The notes: generated by a model not told the origin, from the letters alone. Numbered from the stretch's first letter, positions 17,574-27,336 are shown. The stretch: 64,000 bases of DNA from Hyphomicrobiales bacterium (GCA_900469965.1 UBZP01000001.1:1-64000); one strand, 5' to 3'. Translations and numbers: made by a program.

Positions 17574-19163
17574 TCAATTCGCATGCCGGATAAAACCAAT
17601 GCGAGAAAACGCCCCTATTCCGAAAAAGATTGCAACTGCCGTCCAAAACCACAGGTTTCGTGACACAGTGTCATGAAGCGTCTCGCTTTTTCCCGGTATG
17701 GTTGCATCCAGAAACCCGTCCATATTATATGGAAGCCCGGTTATTATACGGCCTTTTGCGTCAACCACCGCGGAAATTCCGGTATTGGCCACGCGCACCA
17801 GCGGCAGTCCCGTCTCGACCGAGCGCACCTGCGCCTGATGGAAATGCTGGTAGGGACCCGGCGTATCGCCGAACCAGGCGTCGTTGGTGACGTTCAGCAG
17901 GGCATCGGTGGAAAGCGCTGTGGCTTCGATCTCGTCGGGAAAGATCGCCTCGTAGCAGACCATGGGGTAGAACGAGCGGTTGCCGGGGAGCGTGAGCACC
18001 TGGTGTGCGCGCGCGGCGGAAAAGCCGCCGGGCATGGAGGCTACGGCGGTGACGCCCCATGAGTTGAGGAGCGCCTCGAACGGCATGTATTCGCCGAAGG
18101 GCACGAGATGCACCTTGTCGGTCGCGCCCAGGATCTGTCCGGTCCCGTCGATCGCATAGATGGAATTGTAATAGCGCGGCTCCTTGCCGGCGCCTGCATC
18201 CTCGGTCCGCACCGCTCCGGTGATCAGCACCTGATCGTCCTGCAGCACGGCGGCGATCCGCGTCAGCGCGTCGGGATTGTCCGTCAGGATGAAGGGGATC
18301 GATGTCTCCGGCCAGATGATGATGTCCGGCCTCTTCCCGCCTGCGGGCGGGGCGCCGCTGAGCGCCAGGTGCTTCTCGAAGATCGCCACGCGGTTGGCGT
18401 CGTCCCACTTGCCTGCCTGGTCGATGTTGGGCTGCACCAGCCGAACCGTCACGTCGGTATCGGCGGGCTCGGGCATCACCCGCAGCGCATAGAAACCATA
18501 GCCCGCCTGCAGCGCCAAAAGCAGCGCGGCGATCGACAGCCCGATCCGCTTGCCCCGTCCAGTCCACAGAAGCGCCGGCGCTGCGAAGACGAACACCGCC
18601 AGGACGTTCATGCCGGCCACGCCGACGATCCGCGCCGGCTGCATCATAAACGGAATCGGCATTGCGCCGTAGCCGACGGCATTCCACGGAAAGCCGGTGA
18701 ACAGGAACGAGCGCAGCCACTCGGCGATGCCGAAGGCCGCGGCGAGTGCGAAGATGCGCCCGACGCCATCCGACCAGAACAGGCGCGCGAGCGCTGTGGC
18801 AAATCCGTAGTAGAACGCCAGGAACGCCGGCAGGCCGACGACCGCCAGCGGCAGGGCCCACGCGAACGCCTCGGCGTCGACGAGCAGGGCGTTGCCCAGC
18901 CACCAGAGGCTTCCGAGGAAATAGCCGAAGCCGAAGCACCAGCCGACACGGAAGGCCGGCGCGAGCCTTCGCAGGAAGCCCGCGTCGGGATCGCCGCTGG
19001 CGCCATCGATCAGCCAGATCAGGACCGAAAAGGAGACAAACAGGGCGGCGAAGAAGCCGAAGGGCTGCAGCGCCAGCACGCCGAACAGGCCCGCCAGGAA
19101 TGCCGCCAGCGCCCGGGTCCAACCGGACAACAGCATCATCTTGCCTGCCAGACGTGTCATCAT
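17574..19163 (-). CDS. lnt: apolipoprotein N-acyltransferase
   Basis: A 529-residue inner-membrane enzyme that adds the third acyl chain to lipoproteins. Six to seven N-terminal membrane helices (about 15-225) precede a periplasmic nitrilase-like domain (about 240-490) and a last membrane helix (about 500-520). The catalytic triad is visible: Glu286 (IWPETSIP), Lys350 (TDKVHLVPFGEY) and Cys403 (VCYEAIFP). Two adjacent ATG codons at 19158-19163 follow GAGAGGG. It lies downstream of corC. Confidence 0.95.
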   Translation of the reverse strand: MMTRLAGKMMLLSGWTRALAAFLAGLFGVLALQPFGFFAALFVSFSVLIWLIDGASGDPDAGFLRRLAPAFRVGWCFGFGYFLGSLWWLGNALLVDAEAFAWALPLAVVGLPAFLAFYYGFATALARLFWSDGVGRIFALAAAFGIAEWLRSFLFTGFPWNAVGYGAMPIPFMMQPARIVGVAGMNVLAVFVFAAPALLWTGRGKRIGLSIAALLLALQAGYGFYALRVMPEPADTDVTVRLVQPNIDQAGKWDDANRVAIFEKHLALSGAPPAGGKRPDIIIWPETSIPFILTDNPDALTRIAAVLQDDQVLITGAVRTEDAGAGKEPRYYNSIYAIDGTGQILGATDKVHLVPFGEYMPFEALLNSWGVTAVASMPGGFSAARAHQVLTLPGNRSFYPMVCYEAIFPDEIEATALSTDALLNVTNDAWFGDTPGPYQHFHQAQVRSVETGLPLVRVANTGISAVVDAKGRIITGLPYNMDGFLDATIPGKSETLHDTVSRNLWFWTAVAIFFGIGAFSRIGFIRHAN

Positions 19164-19282
19164 GCCCTCTCGACCTGCAGCGAATCAGCGCGGCAAGTCT
19201 TCCAAAAAAAAGAGCGCTTGTCGCGCCGCGTCGGGGAAATGCCGAGATTCGAAGAAGGCTGCCTGCGGTGCCGTCGGGCAAA

Positions 19283-19302
19283 CGCCGGCCACGCGGCCGG
19301 CG
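19283..19302 (-). terminator. hairpin after corC
   Basis: A perfect 8-bp stem (CGCCGGCC, 19283-19290 with 19295-19302) just after the corC stop. Only TTTG follows on the minus strand, so it is a weak intrinsic terminator and may let transcription continue into lnt. Confidence 0.4.
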
Positions 19303-19312
19303 CCCGCCGCCT

Positions 19313-20527
19313 TCAGGCGTTGCCTTCGGTCTTGCCACTTTCGGTGAGGACGTGCTCCTGCGGCGGCGGAAGCTGCTGCCCCTCGCCTTCCGCCCTCGTC
19401 AGCCGCCGGCGCGTCGGCGAGGAGCGCTTGCGGGTGATGCGCACGCGCTTGACGCGCCTGGGGTCGGCATCGAGCACGTGGAACTCGAAGCCCGGCAGCG
19501 CCTGCACGACTTCGCCACGGACCGGAATCCGGCCGAGGGAGCCGAAGATGAGGCCGCCCAGCGTGTCGGCGTCCTCGAGTTGCTCGCGGATGTCGAAGTC
19601 GCGGCCGATCGTCTCGGCAAGCTCCTCCAGCTCGGCACGGGCATCGGCGATGAAGACGTCGTCCGAGACGCGCGTGATCATCGCCTGGTCGTCGTCGTGC
19701 TCGTCCTCGATGTTGCCGACGACCATCTCGACGATGTCCTCGAGCGAGGCCAGGCCGTCGGTTCCGCCGTATTCGTCGATCACCAGCGCCATCTGGGTGC
19801 GGGTCGCCTGCATGCGTCCCATCAGGTCGGAGGCCAGCATGGACGGCGGGACGAACAGCACCGGGCGGATGATGCCGGCCTCGACGACCGTCTTGGTCAG
19901 GTCGATCCGGGCGAGGTCGAACTCCGCCTTCGGCGTCTTGCCCGGCCTTTCGCCGGCCGCTGCCGCGGCCACGCCGTTCGCAGCCTTGGCGCCGGCCGTC
20001 GACCGGGTGCCGATCGCCACCCTGGCGGCTGCGGTCTTCGCGCCGTTGCGTCGCTTGTTGCGCGCCTGCTTGGTCACGTAGGCGAGCAGGTCGCGGATGT
20101 GGACCATGCCACGCGGATCGTCGAGGCTGTCGCAATAGACCGGCATGCGCGAATGGCCGGACTCCTCGAAAATCATCATCAGCTCGCCGATGGTGATGTC
20201 CTGCTCCACCGCCTCGATGTCGGCGCGCGGCACCATCACGTCCTCGACCCGGATCTCACGGAAACGGAGAATGTTGTGAAGCATCGCCCGTTCCTCGGGC
20301 GAAAAGGCGGCGTCCCCTTCGGGAGCCGGGGTCCTCAGCGCTTCCGCCAGGTCGTGGCGAAGCGACGACGCATCGCTGCTTCTGAAGAAGCGCATCGCGC
20401 GTGACCAGAAATTCCTTGCCGGACTCGCCTGCGGTTCCGGCCCGGGCGTACTGCCCCCGTCGTCCTGTTCCGAGGCACCGGCCTCGTTGGTATCAGCCGA
20501 AAGCGGCTGTGATCTCAAATCGCTCAT
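19313..20527 (-). CDS. corC: CorC/HlyC-type CBS-domain protein
   Basis: A 404-residue cytoplasmic protein with paired CBS domains and a C-terminal CorC_HlyC domain (about 305-375), a family linked to magnesium/cobalt handling and, in this gene order, to lnt and ybeY. CBS1 begins at REIRVEDVMVPRADIEAVEQ (about 90-109) and CBS2 ends in MALVIDEYGGTDGLASLED (about 245-263). Between them, at about 151-213, is a low-complexity Lys/Arg/Ala-rich insert not needed for the CBS fold. The gene starts 12 bp after the ybeY stop, so they are co-transcribed. There is no membrane domain. Confidence 0.88.
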   Translation of the reverse strand: MSDLRSQPLSADTNEAGASEQDDGGSTPGPEPQASPARNFWSRAMRFFRSSDASSLRHDLAEALRTPAPEGDAAFSPEERAMLHNILRFREIRVEDVMVPRADIEAVEQDITIGELMMIFEESGHSRMPVYCDSLDDPRGMVHIRDLLAYVTKQARNKRRNGAKTAAARVAIGTRSTAGAKAANGVAAAAAGERPGKTPKAEFDLARIDLTKTVVEAGIIRPVLFVPPSMLASDLMGRMQATRTQMALVIDEYGGTDGLASLEDIVEMVVGNIEDEHDDDQAMITRVSDDVFIADARAELEELAETIGRDFDIREQLEDADTLGGLIFGSLGRIPVRGEVVQALPGFEFHVLDADPRRVKRVRITRKRSSPTRRRLTRAEGEGQQLPPPQEHVLTESGKTEGNA

Positions 20528-20539
20528 CGTTCCAAACTG

Positions 20540-21043
20540 TCAAACCGGGTCGTCCCCGTACGGATCAGATAGGCCAAGCTCGCTCAAAATGCGAGTCTCG
20601 AGCCCTTCCATTTCTTCGGCCTCGTCGGTTTCCATATGATCATAACCGAAGAGGTGCAGAAATCCATGCACCAAAAGATGCGTCAGGTGCTCCTCGAACG
20701 GCTTGCCCATCTCTGCCGCCTCGCGCGCGACGGTCTCGTGCGCGAGGATGATGTCGCCGAGCATCGGGCCCGGCATGTCGCCGGGCTGCACCGGAAAGGC
20801 GGGGAAGGACAGCACGTTCGTCGGCTTGTCCTGCCCGCGCCATTCGGCATTGATCGAGCGGATCGAGGCATCGTCGGTAAAGAGCAGCGACAATTCGGGG
20901 GCCGCCTGCGGCAGGGGCTGCCCCTCTTCGCGCGCCAGATGGCGCGCAGCCGTGCCGATGACGCGTTCGCTCATGGAAGAAAGCGTCTTCTCGTCGGGCC
21001 AGGGGCCTGCCTCGACGCTGATCTGGATCTCGATTTCGCTCAT
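20540..21043 (-). CDS. ybeY: endoribonuclease YbeY
   Basis: A 167-residue metal-dependent RNase for 16S rRNA 3'-end maturation and ribosome quality control. The zinc motif [11 protein letters not shown] has His126, His130 and His136. The preceding NVLSFPAFP (about 76-84) and [11 protein letters not shown] (about 95-105) are family hallmarks. It lies 19 bp after phoH, in the usual phoH-ybeY-corC-lnt order. Confidence 0.96.
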   Translation of the reverse strand: MSEIEIQISVEAGPWPDEKTLSSMSERVIGTAARHLAREEGQPLPQAAPELSLLFTDDASIRSINAEWRGQDKPTNVLSFPAFPVQPGDMPGPMLGDIILAHETVAREAAEMGKPFEEHLTHLLVHGFLHLFGYDHMETDEAEEMEGLETRILSELGLSDPYGDDPV

Positions 21044-21062
21044 CGGTCTTTGCAGGACCGCC

Positions 21063-22118
21063 TCAGCGGTCCATGTGCTCGCTTTCGTCCTGGACGGCGC
21101 TCTGGGATTCGTAGGCCCTGACGATGCGCGCGACCATCGGGTGACGAACGACGTCGGCGTCCTTGAAGCGGACGACGGATACGCCCTCCACGCCGCGCAG
21201 GATCTGCAGCGCCTCGACCAGGCCCGACTTCATCCCCCGCGGCAGGTCGATCTGGCTCGGATCGCCGGTGACGATCATGCGGCCGTTCTCGCCGAGACGG
21301 GTGAGGAACATCTTCATCTGCATCGAGGTGGTGTTCTGCGCCTCGTCGAGGATGACGGCGGCATTGGCCAGCGTGCGGCCGCGCATGAAGGCGAGCGGGG
21401 CGATCTCGATGACGCCGGCGGTGATGGCGCGCTCGACCTTGTCGCCCGGCATCATGTCGTAGAGCGCGTCGTAGAGGGGGCGCAGATAGGGGTCGACCTT
21501 CTCCTTCATGTCGCCCGGCAGAAAGCCGAGCCGCTCGCCCGCTTCGACGGCCGGCCGCGACAGCACGATCCGGTCGACCGCGCCGCGTTCCAGCAGTTGC
21601 GCCGCATAGGCGACGGCGAGATAGGTCTTGCCGGTACCGGCCGGGCCGACGCCGAAGACGAGCTCGGAACGCTCCAGCGCGCGGATATAGGCATCCTGCG
21701 TCGGCGTGCGCGCAACGATCGTCTTCTTGCGCGTGGAAATCTGCGACATGGTGAGCTTGGCCTTGCGCTCCATGGTCGGCAGCAGGAGCTGGTCGTCGGC
21801 GGCAACGGCCATGCGGATCGCGCCTTCGACGTCGGAGAGTTCCACCGAGCCACCGCTCTGCAGCCGCCCGTACAGATAGTCGAGCGCGCGGCGGGCCTGG
21901 TTGGTGGCGGTGATGTCGCCACTGATCGAGACCGAGTTGCCGCGGGGCCGCGCCTCGATCTGCAGCCGCTGTTCGAGAAGCTTCAGGTTCTGGTCGAACT
22001 GGCCGAAGAGCTCGCTGGCGTATCGGTTGTTTTCGAAGGTGAGCACGAAGTGATTTGCGTCTGTCGCAGGCGGTTTCGACTGGCGCGGCGATGTCGTCAT
22101 CAATTCGTGTCCGTTCAA
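21063..22118 (-). CDS. phoH: PhoH-family ATPase
   Basis: A 351-residue PhoH-like P-loop ATPase. Walker A is GPAGTGKT (about 157-164) and Walker B is AVILDEAQN with GDPSQIDLP downstream. An N-terminal KH-like RNA-binding region (about 25-115) is consistent with a role with YbeY in RNA processing. Start: TTG at 22118 has GGGAG 9 nt upstream and sits 28 nt after the miaB stop; the ATG at 22100 is an alternative six residues shorter with a poorer ribosome-binding site. Confidence 0.93.
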   Translation of the reverse strand: MNGHELMTTSPRQSKPPATDANHFVLTFENNRYASELFGQFDQNLKLLEQRLQIEARPRGNSVSISGDITATNQARRALDYLYGRLQSGGSVELSDVEGAIRMAVAADDQLLLPTMERKAKLTMSQISTRKKTIVARTPTQDAYIRALERSELVFGVGPAGTGKTYLAVAYAAQLLERGAVDRIVLSRPAVEAGERLGFLPGDMKEKVDPYLRPLYDALYDMMPGDKVERAITAGVIEIAPLAFMRGRTLANAAVILDEAQNTTSMQMKMFLTRLGENGRMIVTGDPSQIDLPRGMKSGLVEALQILRGVEGVSVVRFKDADVVRHPMVARIVRAYESQSAVQDESEHMDR

Positions 22119-22146
22119 GCGGCAACGCTCCCTTGCTGTCCGCCCC

Positions 22147-23547
22147 TCAACCAATCGCCTCGGCGAAAAGGCTGTTCGGGCCGGCACCGGTGATTCGTAC
22201 CCTTATAATGTCACCGATTTCGGAGCCGTTTGCATCAACATTAACAGGGTGAAGCCAAGGCGATCGGCCGACGAGCTGTCCGGGCATGCGGCCCGTCTTT
22301 TCGAGCAGAAGATCGATTTCCTTGCCAACGCATCCTGCAGCGAAGGCGGTCTGCTGCTGAAACAGCAGCGCCTGCAGTCTCTCAAGGCGCTCGGACTTTA
22401 CACCTTCGGCAACGTGTCCGTCCATCTCCGCCCCCGGCGTGCCCGGCCGGATCGAGTACTTGAAGGAGAAGGCCTGCGCATAGCCGACCTTGTGGACAAG
22501 TGCCATCGTGTCCTCGAAATCCTCGTCGGTCTCGCCGGGGAAGCCGACGATGAAGTCGCCGGATATGGCGAGGTCGGGCTGAACGGCGCGGATGCGTTCG
22601 ATCAAGGCGAGGTAGTCGGCGGCCGTATGGCGCCGGTTCATCGCCTTGAGGATCCGGTCGGAACCGGACTGCACGGGAAGATGCAGGTAGGGCATCAGCT
22701 TCGGCAGGTCGCGGTGGGCGTTGATCAGCGCCTCGTCCATGTCGCGGGGATGGCTGGTGGTGTAGCGGATGCGGGCCAGCCCTTCGATCGCCGACAGCCG
22801 CTCCAGCAAGGCGCCGAGCCCGATCGGCGCGCCGCCGTCACCCTGCCCATGCCAGGCATTGACGTTCTGGCCGAGCAGCGTGATCTCGCGCACGCCGGCA
22901 TCGACCAGACGCTCGGCCTCGGCGACGATCTGGGACAGCGGGCGGGAGACCTCGGAGCCGCGCGTATAGGGCACGACGCAGAAGGTGCAGAACTTGTCGC
23001 AGCCTTCCTGGACCGTCAGGAACGCGGCGACGCCGCGGGCGCGCGTCTGCGCCTTCTTCGGCGCCGGCAGGTGCTCGAACTTGTCCTCGATCGCATAGTC
23101 CGTGTCGACCACGCGCTCGCCCTGCTTGGCGCGCTTCAGCGCATCTGGAAGGCGATGATAGGTCTGCGGGCCGATGACGAGGTCGACCGCCGGCGCGCGG
23201 CGCAGGATCTCGCTGCCCTCGGCCTGGGCGACGCAGCCGGTGACGCCGATCACGAATTCGCGGCCGTCCCTGGCGCGCGCCTTCTTCATGTCGCGCAGGC
23301 GCCCGAGCTCGGAATAGACCTTCTCCGCCGCCTTCTCGCGGATATGACAGGTGTTGAGGAGCACGAGGTCGGCGTCTTCCAGCGTCGTCGTCGCCTCGTA
23401 GCCGTCCTTCGACAGCGCGTCCGTCATGCGCTCGCTGTCGTAGACGTTCATCTGACAGCCATAGGTCTTCACGAACACCTTGCGGCTGTTGCGTGGAGCG
23501 GCGGCCGGCTGCGGGGCCTCGTCGATTGCGGAAATCCGGTCTGTCAT
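22147..23547 (-). CDS. miaB: tRNA-2-methylthio-N6-dimethylallyladenosine synthase
   Basis: A 466-residue radical-SAM methylthiotransferase that modifies A37 of tRNAs reading UNN codons. The N-terminal UPF0004 domain has the auxiliary-cluster cysteines 31 (YGCQMN), 67 (NTCHIR) and 105 (TGCVAQ). The radical-SAM cysteines are 183, 187 and 190 in [12 protein letters not shown]-terminal TRAM domain ends the protein. It is part of the minus-strand run olsA-miaB-phoH-ybeY. Confidence 0.97.
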   Translation of the reverse strand: MTDRISAIDEAPQPAAAPRNSRKVFVKTYGCQMNVYDSERMTDALSKDGYEATTTLEDADLVLLNTCHIREKAAEKVYSELGRLRDMKKARARDGREFVIGVTGCVAQAEGSEILRRAPAVDLVIGPQTYHRLPDALKRAKQGERVVDTDYAIEDKFEHLPAPKKAQTRARGVAAFLTVQEGCDKFCTFCVVPYTRGSEVSRPLSQIVAEAERLVDAGVREITLLGQNVNAWHGQGDGGAPIGLGALLERLSAIEGLARIRYTTSHPRDMDEALINAHRDLPKLMPYLHLPVQSGSDRILKAMNRRHTAADYLALIERIRAVQPDLAISGDFIVGFPGETDEDFEDTMALVHKVGYAQAFSFKYSIRPGTPGAEMDGHVAEGVKSERLERLQALLFQQQTAFAAGCVGKEIDLLLEKTGRMPGQLVGRSPWLHPVNVDANGSEIGDIIRVRITGAGPNSLFAEAIG

Positions 23548-23628
23548 GGACGGGTCTTTAGTCGAAAAAGCCCCGGAATTGAAGCCCTGTCGCGCGTGGC
23601 CCGCCGATGGCCCGCGCCGGCCACCCGC

Positions 23629-24417
23629 TCACCGGGCGCGCAGCCTGTCGCCCAACATGGTGCGAAGGCATCGCTCCACCCGACGGCTCAGCGCCTTTCG
23701 ATTTCCGGAAGCGTCGTAGGGGATCATCTCGCCGAAATCGACGTCGATCTCGAAGGCGCCTTCCTTCAGGATGCCGAGCAGGTGCGGCAGCAACTCGATG
23801 TCGCCGGGCCATGCGGCGATCGGCCGATGATAGCGGCCCATCGCCATGCCGTGCAGGCCGGTATAGGCGATCGAGACGGGCTGGACGAACACCGTCCCGC
23901 CCGGCACCTGGGCGGCCGCGGTGGCGGCGGCGCCGAAGAGCGAGGTCTTGACCTCCAGCAGGCGGTTGCCGTCCGAGGTCGTGCCTTCCGGAAACAGCAC
24001 GACGATCTCGCCGTCCGCCATGCGCCGGGCGATTTCGCCCACCTGCTCGCCGGTCTTGCGCCGCTCCTCCCGGACGACGAAGATCGACGCCTGCAGGCGC
24101 GCAAGCAGGCCGAAGACCGGCCAGTCGCGCACCTCGGACTTGGCGATGTAGACGACGTCGGCGATCGAGCCGAGAACGAGGATGTCCTTCCACGAGGCGT
24201 GGTTGGCCGCCAGCATCAGCGGCCGCCGCCCTTCCAGAGTACCGTGGACGCGCACTTTCAGCCCGAGCAGAGCGCAGGCCGCGCGATGCCACAGCCGCGG
24301 AATGCGGCGGCGAAGCCTGAGATCAAAACGTAGGCAGACGAGCTGCGCCGGCAGGAGCGCCAGCGTCACGAGCGCCAGGCAGGTGAGAACGAGCGCGATG
24401 CGGAGCCAGGAGACCAA
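23629..24417 (-). CDS. olsA: lysophospholipid/lyso-ornithine-lipid acyltransferase (PlsC family)
   Basis: A 262-residue membrane-anchored O-acyltransferase. An N-terminal hydrophobic helix (about 5-28) precedes the PlsC domain: motif I NHASWKD (His73, Asp78) and motif III LFPEGTTSDG (Glu144, Gly145). By family it could be a 1-acylglycerol-3-phosphate acyltransferase. By position, next to miaB and with olsB elsewhere in the same segment, it matches the rhizobial OlsA that completes ornithine lipids. The symbol rests on that synteny, from recall. Confidence 0.82.
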   Translation of the reverse strand: MVSWLRIALVLTCLALVTLALLPAQLVCLRFDLRLRRRIPRLWHRAACALLGLKVRVHGTLEGRRPLMLAANHASWKDILVLGSIADVVYIAKSEVRDWPVFGLLARLQASIFVVREERRKTGEQVGEIARRMADGEIVVLFPEGTTSDGNRLLEVKTSLFGAAATAAAQVPGGTVFVQPVSIAYTGLHGMAMGRYHRPIAAWPGDIELLPHLLGILKEGAFEIDVDFGEMIPYDASGNRKALSRRVERCLRTMLGDRLRAR

Positions 24418-24456
24418 TCAGATCCTGCAAGCCAGGCGGGGGAGCACGCAACCGCC

Positions 24457-24885
24457 CTACTCGCCCTCCTTCTTGAGCGGCACGCCGTAGAGCTCGAGGC
24501 GGTGATCGACCAGCTTGAAGCCGTGCTCGCGGGCGATCTTTTCCTGCAGCGCCTCGATCTCGGGCGAATGGAACTCGATCACGGTACCCGTCTTCAGGTC
24601 GATCAGGTGGTCGTGGTGCTCCTCGGGGACGGTCTCGTAGCGGGAGCGGCCGTCGCGGAAATCGTGACGCTCGATGATGCCGGCGTCCTCGAAGAGCTTG
24701 ACGGTGCGGTAGACCGTCGAGATCGAGATGCGCGGATCGACATCGGCGGAGCGGCGATAGAGTTCCTCGACGTCGGGGTGATCGGCGGAATTTTCCAGCA
24801 CGCGGGCGATCACGCGACGCTGCTCGGTCATGCGCATGCCGCGCTCGACGCAGAGTTCCTCCAGCGTTTTTTCCACTTCCGTCAT
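24457..24885 (-). CDS. fur: Fur-family metalloregulator (Fur/Mur)
   Basis: A 142-residue Fur-fold repressor. The winged helix includes RMTEQRRVIARVLENS and ISTVYRTVKLFEDAGII (about 16-75). The metal region is EEHHDHLIDLKTGTVIEF (about 86-104). The CxxC zinc motifs of enterobacterial Fur are absent, as in the alphaproteobacterial Mur/Fur group that responds to manganese. The ATG at 24885 fits family starts. rimI lies 67 bp upstream, tsaB beyond it. Confidence 0.9.
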   Translation of the reverse strand: MTEVEKTLEELCVERGMRMTEQRRVIARVLENSADHPDVEELYRRSADVDPRISISTVYRTVKLFEDAGIIERHDFRDGRSRYETVPEEHHDHLIDLKTGTVIEFHSPEIEALQEKIAREHGFKLVDHRLELYGVPLKKEGE

Positions 24886-24952
24886 GTCGTCCCGGTCCCG
24901 TCGCAAGCACGTCCAGGGCAGCACCGGCGCGTGCGTCCCCTGCACTAGGGGA

Positions 24953-25447
24953 CTAGCGAAGATCGCGCCGCATGACAAGCGCCGTGGACCGGCGGCCGGC
25001 CTGTTCGTAGTAGGCCTTGCGTTCGCCGACCTTGGCAAAGCCGAGCTTCTCGTAGAGCCTGAGCGCGGCGAGGTTGCCCTCGTCCACCTCGAGGAAAATC
25101 TCCTGCGACCCGCGCATGCGCGCCTCGCGCAGCGCTGCCTGCATGAGCCGCCAGCCGAGGCCCGCCCGCTCGAATCGGGTGTCGACGCCGATCGTCAGGA
25201 TCTCCGCCTCGCCGGCCGCCGCACGCGCCAGCACGAAGCCGCCGGCGGGACGGCCGGAGGCGTTGGTCTGCCAGGCGATGAGGCCGAAGACGGTGTCCTG
25301 CGACAGCAGCGAGTGGAACTCGCCGTCGCTCCAGGCCCGCGCGAACCGCGCCTTGTGCAGGCTTGCGAGCACCCGTCCATCCTCCGGTTCGATCGGGAAG
25401 ATCTCGAACTCGGGAGGCTTACGGAGGAAGAAGTCGGTCAGGGACAC
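24953..25447 (-). CDS. rimI: ribosomal-protein alanine N-acetyltransferase
   Basis: A 164-residue GNAT acetyltransferase. The acetyl-CoA pyrophosphate loop is FERAGLGWRLMQAAL (about 91-105). The C-terminal EVDEGNLAALRLYEKLGFAK (about 119-138) is typical of RimI. It lies 3 bp after tsaB, a standard pairing with the t6A-synthesis gene. Another protein substrate cannot be excluded. Confidence 0.9.
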   Translation of the reverse strand: MSLTDFFLRKPPEFEIFPIEPEDGRVLASLHKARFARAWSDGEFHSLLSQDTVFGLIAWQTNASGRPAGGFVLARAAAGEAEILTIGVDTRFERAGLGWRLMQAALREARMRGSQEIFLEVDEGNLAALRLYEKLGFAKVGERKAYYEQAGRRSTALVMRRDLR

Positions 25448-25450
25448 GGA

Positions 25451-26113
25451 TCAGGCCCTCGCGATGGCAAAACCGGCCTGGGGCTTGGCGTCCGGGCCGC
25501 GGAGATAGAGTGGTTTCGGCCTGTCGGCCCGGGGATCGGCGAGCGCGCCGAGGCGGGCCACCGCCTCGATCGGGATCGGCTGGGCCGGCTCGCTGTCGCC
25601 GGCGGTCCCGGCAATGAGCGGTGCCGCCGAACCGATGACGAGCGCCTGCGAGGCCCCGGCGGCCGCTCGGGCTTCGTCGAGCGGCAGGATCAGCGGTGCG
25701 GAAACCGCGGCCCCGTCGGCGGCGAAGGCCTGGCAATAGGCCTCTCCGCGCTTGGCGTCGATGGCGACGAACACCGGCGTCGCCGGATGCTCGGACAGAT
25801 GCGCCGCGGCGATCGCGGACAGCGTCGAAACGCCGACGGCCGGAACGCCGAGCGCCAGCGACAGCCCACGCGCCGCCGCCACGCCGACCCGGATGCCGGT
25901 GAAGGAGCCGGGTCCGATGGTCACCGCGATGCGCTCGATTGCCGACAGGTCGACGCCGGCGGCTTCAAGGGCCGCGTCGACGAACGCCATCAGCCGCTCG
26001 GCATGGCCGCGGCCGATGTCCGCGCCGGCGGTACCGAGCGTGACGTTGCTGTCACTGTCATGAATGGCCACGAAGCAGCCGCTGCCGGACGTATCGATCG
26101 CCAGCAGGATCAT
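25451..26113 (-). CDS. tsaB: tRNA t6A biosynthesis protein TsaB
   Basis: A 220-residue ASKHA-fold partner of TsaD for threonylcarbamoyladenosine in tRNA. The N-terminus MILLAIDTSGSGCFVAI and the motif IGPGSFTGIRVGVAAARGLS (near 68-87) are diagnostic. I use the ATG at 26113; a GTG at 26122 is in frame but has no better ribosome-binding site. It overlaps neither neighbour and is tightly followed by rimI. Confidence 0.94.
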   Translation of the reverse strand: MILLAIDTSGSGCFVAIHDSDSNVTLGTAGADIGRGHAERLMAFVDAALEAAGVDLSAIERIAVTIGPGSFTGIRVGVAAARGLSLALGVPAVGVSTLSAIAAAHLSEHPATPVFVAIDAKRGEAYCQAFAADGAAVSAPLILPLDEARAAAGASQALVIGSAAPLIAGTAGDSEPAQPIPIEAVARLGALADPRADRPKPLYLRGPDAKPQAGFAIARA

Positions 26114-26143
26114 CGGTGGCACCCGCGGACAGGGTGCCGGAAA

Positions 26144-26713
26144 TCACATGATCGCTTCAACTTCCTGCACTTCCGGTACGAAATGGCGCAACAGGTTCTG
26201 CACGCCGTGCTTCAAGGTGGCGGTCGAGGACGGGCATCCCGAGCAGGCACCCTTCATGTTGAGGTAGACGCGGCCGTCGCGGTAGCCCTTGAAGGTGATG
26301 TCGCCGCCGTCCTGGGCGACCGCGGGGCGGACGCGAGTGGCGAGAAGTTCCTTGATGGTCGCGACGATCGCCTCGTCGCCCTCGTCATAGAACTCGCCTT
26401 CCTCGTTCTCGTCGCCGCCGAGCGCGCCGCCGGCCATGACCGGCTGGCCGGACATGAAATGCTCCATGATCGTGCCGAGGATCGCCGGCTTCAGGTGCTG
26501 CCAGTCGGCGTTCTCCTTGGTGACGGTGATGAAGTCGTAGCCGAAGAAGACGCCGGTGACGCCCGGAACGCCGAACAGGCGGGCGGCGAGCGGCGAAGCC
26601 GCCTGCGCCTCGGTCTCGTCGCGAAACTCCGCCGTTCCCTCTTCCAGGACGATCTTGCCGGGGAGGAACTTCAGGGTCGCCGGGTTCGGCGTGGTTTCGG
26701 TCTGAATGAACAT
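26144..26713 (-). CDS. nfuA: NifU-like Fe-S cluster carrier
   Basis: A 189-residue Nfu-type scaffold. The N-terminal Nfu_N domain (1-87) begins MFIQTETTPNPATLKFLPGK. The C-terminal NifU domain (about 112-185) has the cluster ligands Cys157 and Cys160 in GACSGCPSS. It would carry 4Fe-4S clusters to target enzymes, which here could include MiaB and HemW by inference. An exact 19-bp tandem duplication lies just upstream of its start. Confidence 0.94.
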   Translation of the reverse strand: MFIQTETTPNPATLKFLPGKIVLEEGTAEFRDETEAQAASPLAARLFGVPGVTGVFFGYDFITVTKENADWQHLKPAILGTIMEHFMSGQPVMAGGALGGDENEEGEFYDEGDEAIVATIKELLATRVRPAVAQDGGDITFKGYRDGRVYLNMKGACSGCPSSTATLKHGVQNLLRHFVPEVQEVEAIM

Positions 26714-26732
26714 CGTTTCGTCTCCAAGCCGT

Positions 26733-26770
26733 CGGGTTCAAGGCTCCGCGGCGGGTTCAAGGCTCCGCGG
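26733..26770. repeat. 19-bp perfect tandem duplication
   Basis: CGGGTTCAAGGCTCCGCGG occurs twice head-to-tail (26733-26751 and 26752-26770), beginning 20 bp upstream of the nfuA start codon. It looks like a recent replication slip in the leader or promoter of nfuA. Confidence 0.97.
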
Positions 26771-26847
26771 CGAATGTTTAGAACTATTCAAAAGAAAATA
26801 GGCTTTTCCGGCCGCGGCATCAAGGCGTGGCCGCCGGAATAGTGACT

Positions 26848-27336
26848 TCAGCTCAGCGCGTCGATTTCCTCGTCGGTCAGGGTCTCCGGGATGACGGTGA
26901 CGGGGATGGGGAAAGCGGCGCGGCCGGCGAGCGAGGAGACCAGGGGGCCGGGCCCCTCCTTGGCGGATCCCGCCGCCAGGACGAGGATGGCGATATCCCG
27001 GTCCTCCTCGATCTGGGCGTTGATCTGCTCGGCTGCACCGCCTTCACGGATGACGATCTCCGGCTCGATGCCGAGCCCTTCGCGCACCGTCTGGGCCGCC
27101 TTGGCGACGATGGCCTCGGCCTCCTCGCGGGCCTCGGCGCGCATGATCTCCTCCACGCCCAGCCACTCGCGGAAGTCGCCGGTCGGGATCACATAGAGCA
27201 GCACGACGCCGCCATTGGAGTTCTTCGCGCGCGAGGCTGCATAGTGCGTGGCGCGCTGGCACTCGGGCGTCTCGTCGACGATCGCCAGGAACTTCCGCCG
27301 GTGGCCCTCCAGGCGTGACAGTCGTGTCGATACCAT
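26848..27336 (-). CDS. universal stress protein family
   Basis: A 162-residue single UspA domain. The first strand RKFLAIVDETPECQRATHYA (about 14-33) has the Asp that contacts ATP. The C-terminal part has a degenerate nucleotide loop (LAAGSAKEGPGPLVSSLAG, about 119-137), close to the G-2x-G-9x-G(S/T) pattern but not exact, so ATP binding is uncertain. It is followed downstream by nfuA and preceded by trpS. Confidence 0.88.
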   Translation of the reverse strand: MVSTRLSRLEGHRRKFLAIVDETPECQRATHYAASRAKNSNGGVVLLYVIPTGDFREWLGVEEIMRAEAREEAEAIVAKAAQTVREGLGIEPEIVIREGGAAEQINAQIEEDRDIAILVLAAGSAKEGPGPLVSSLAGRAAFPIPVTVIPETLTDEEIDALS

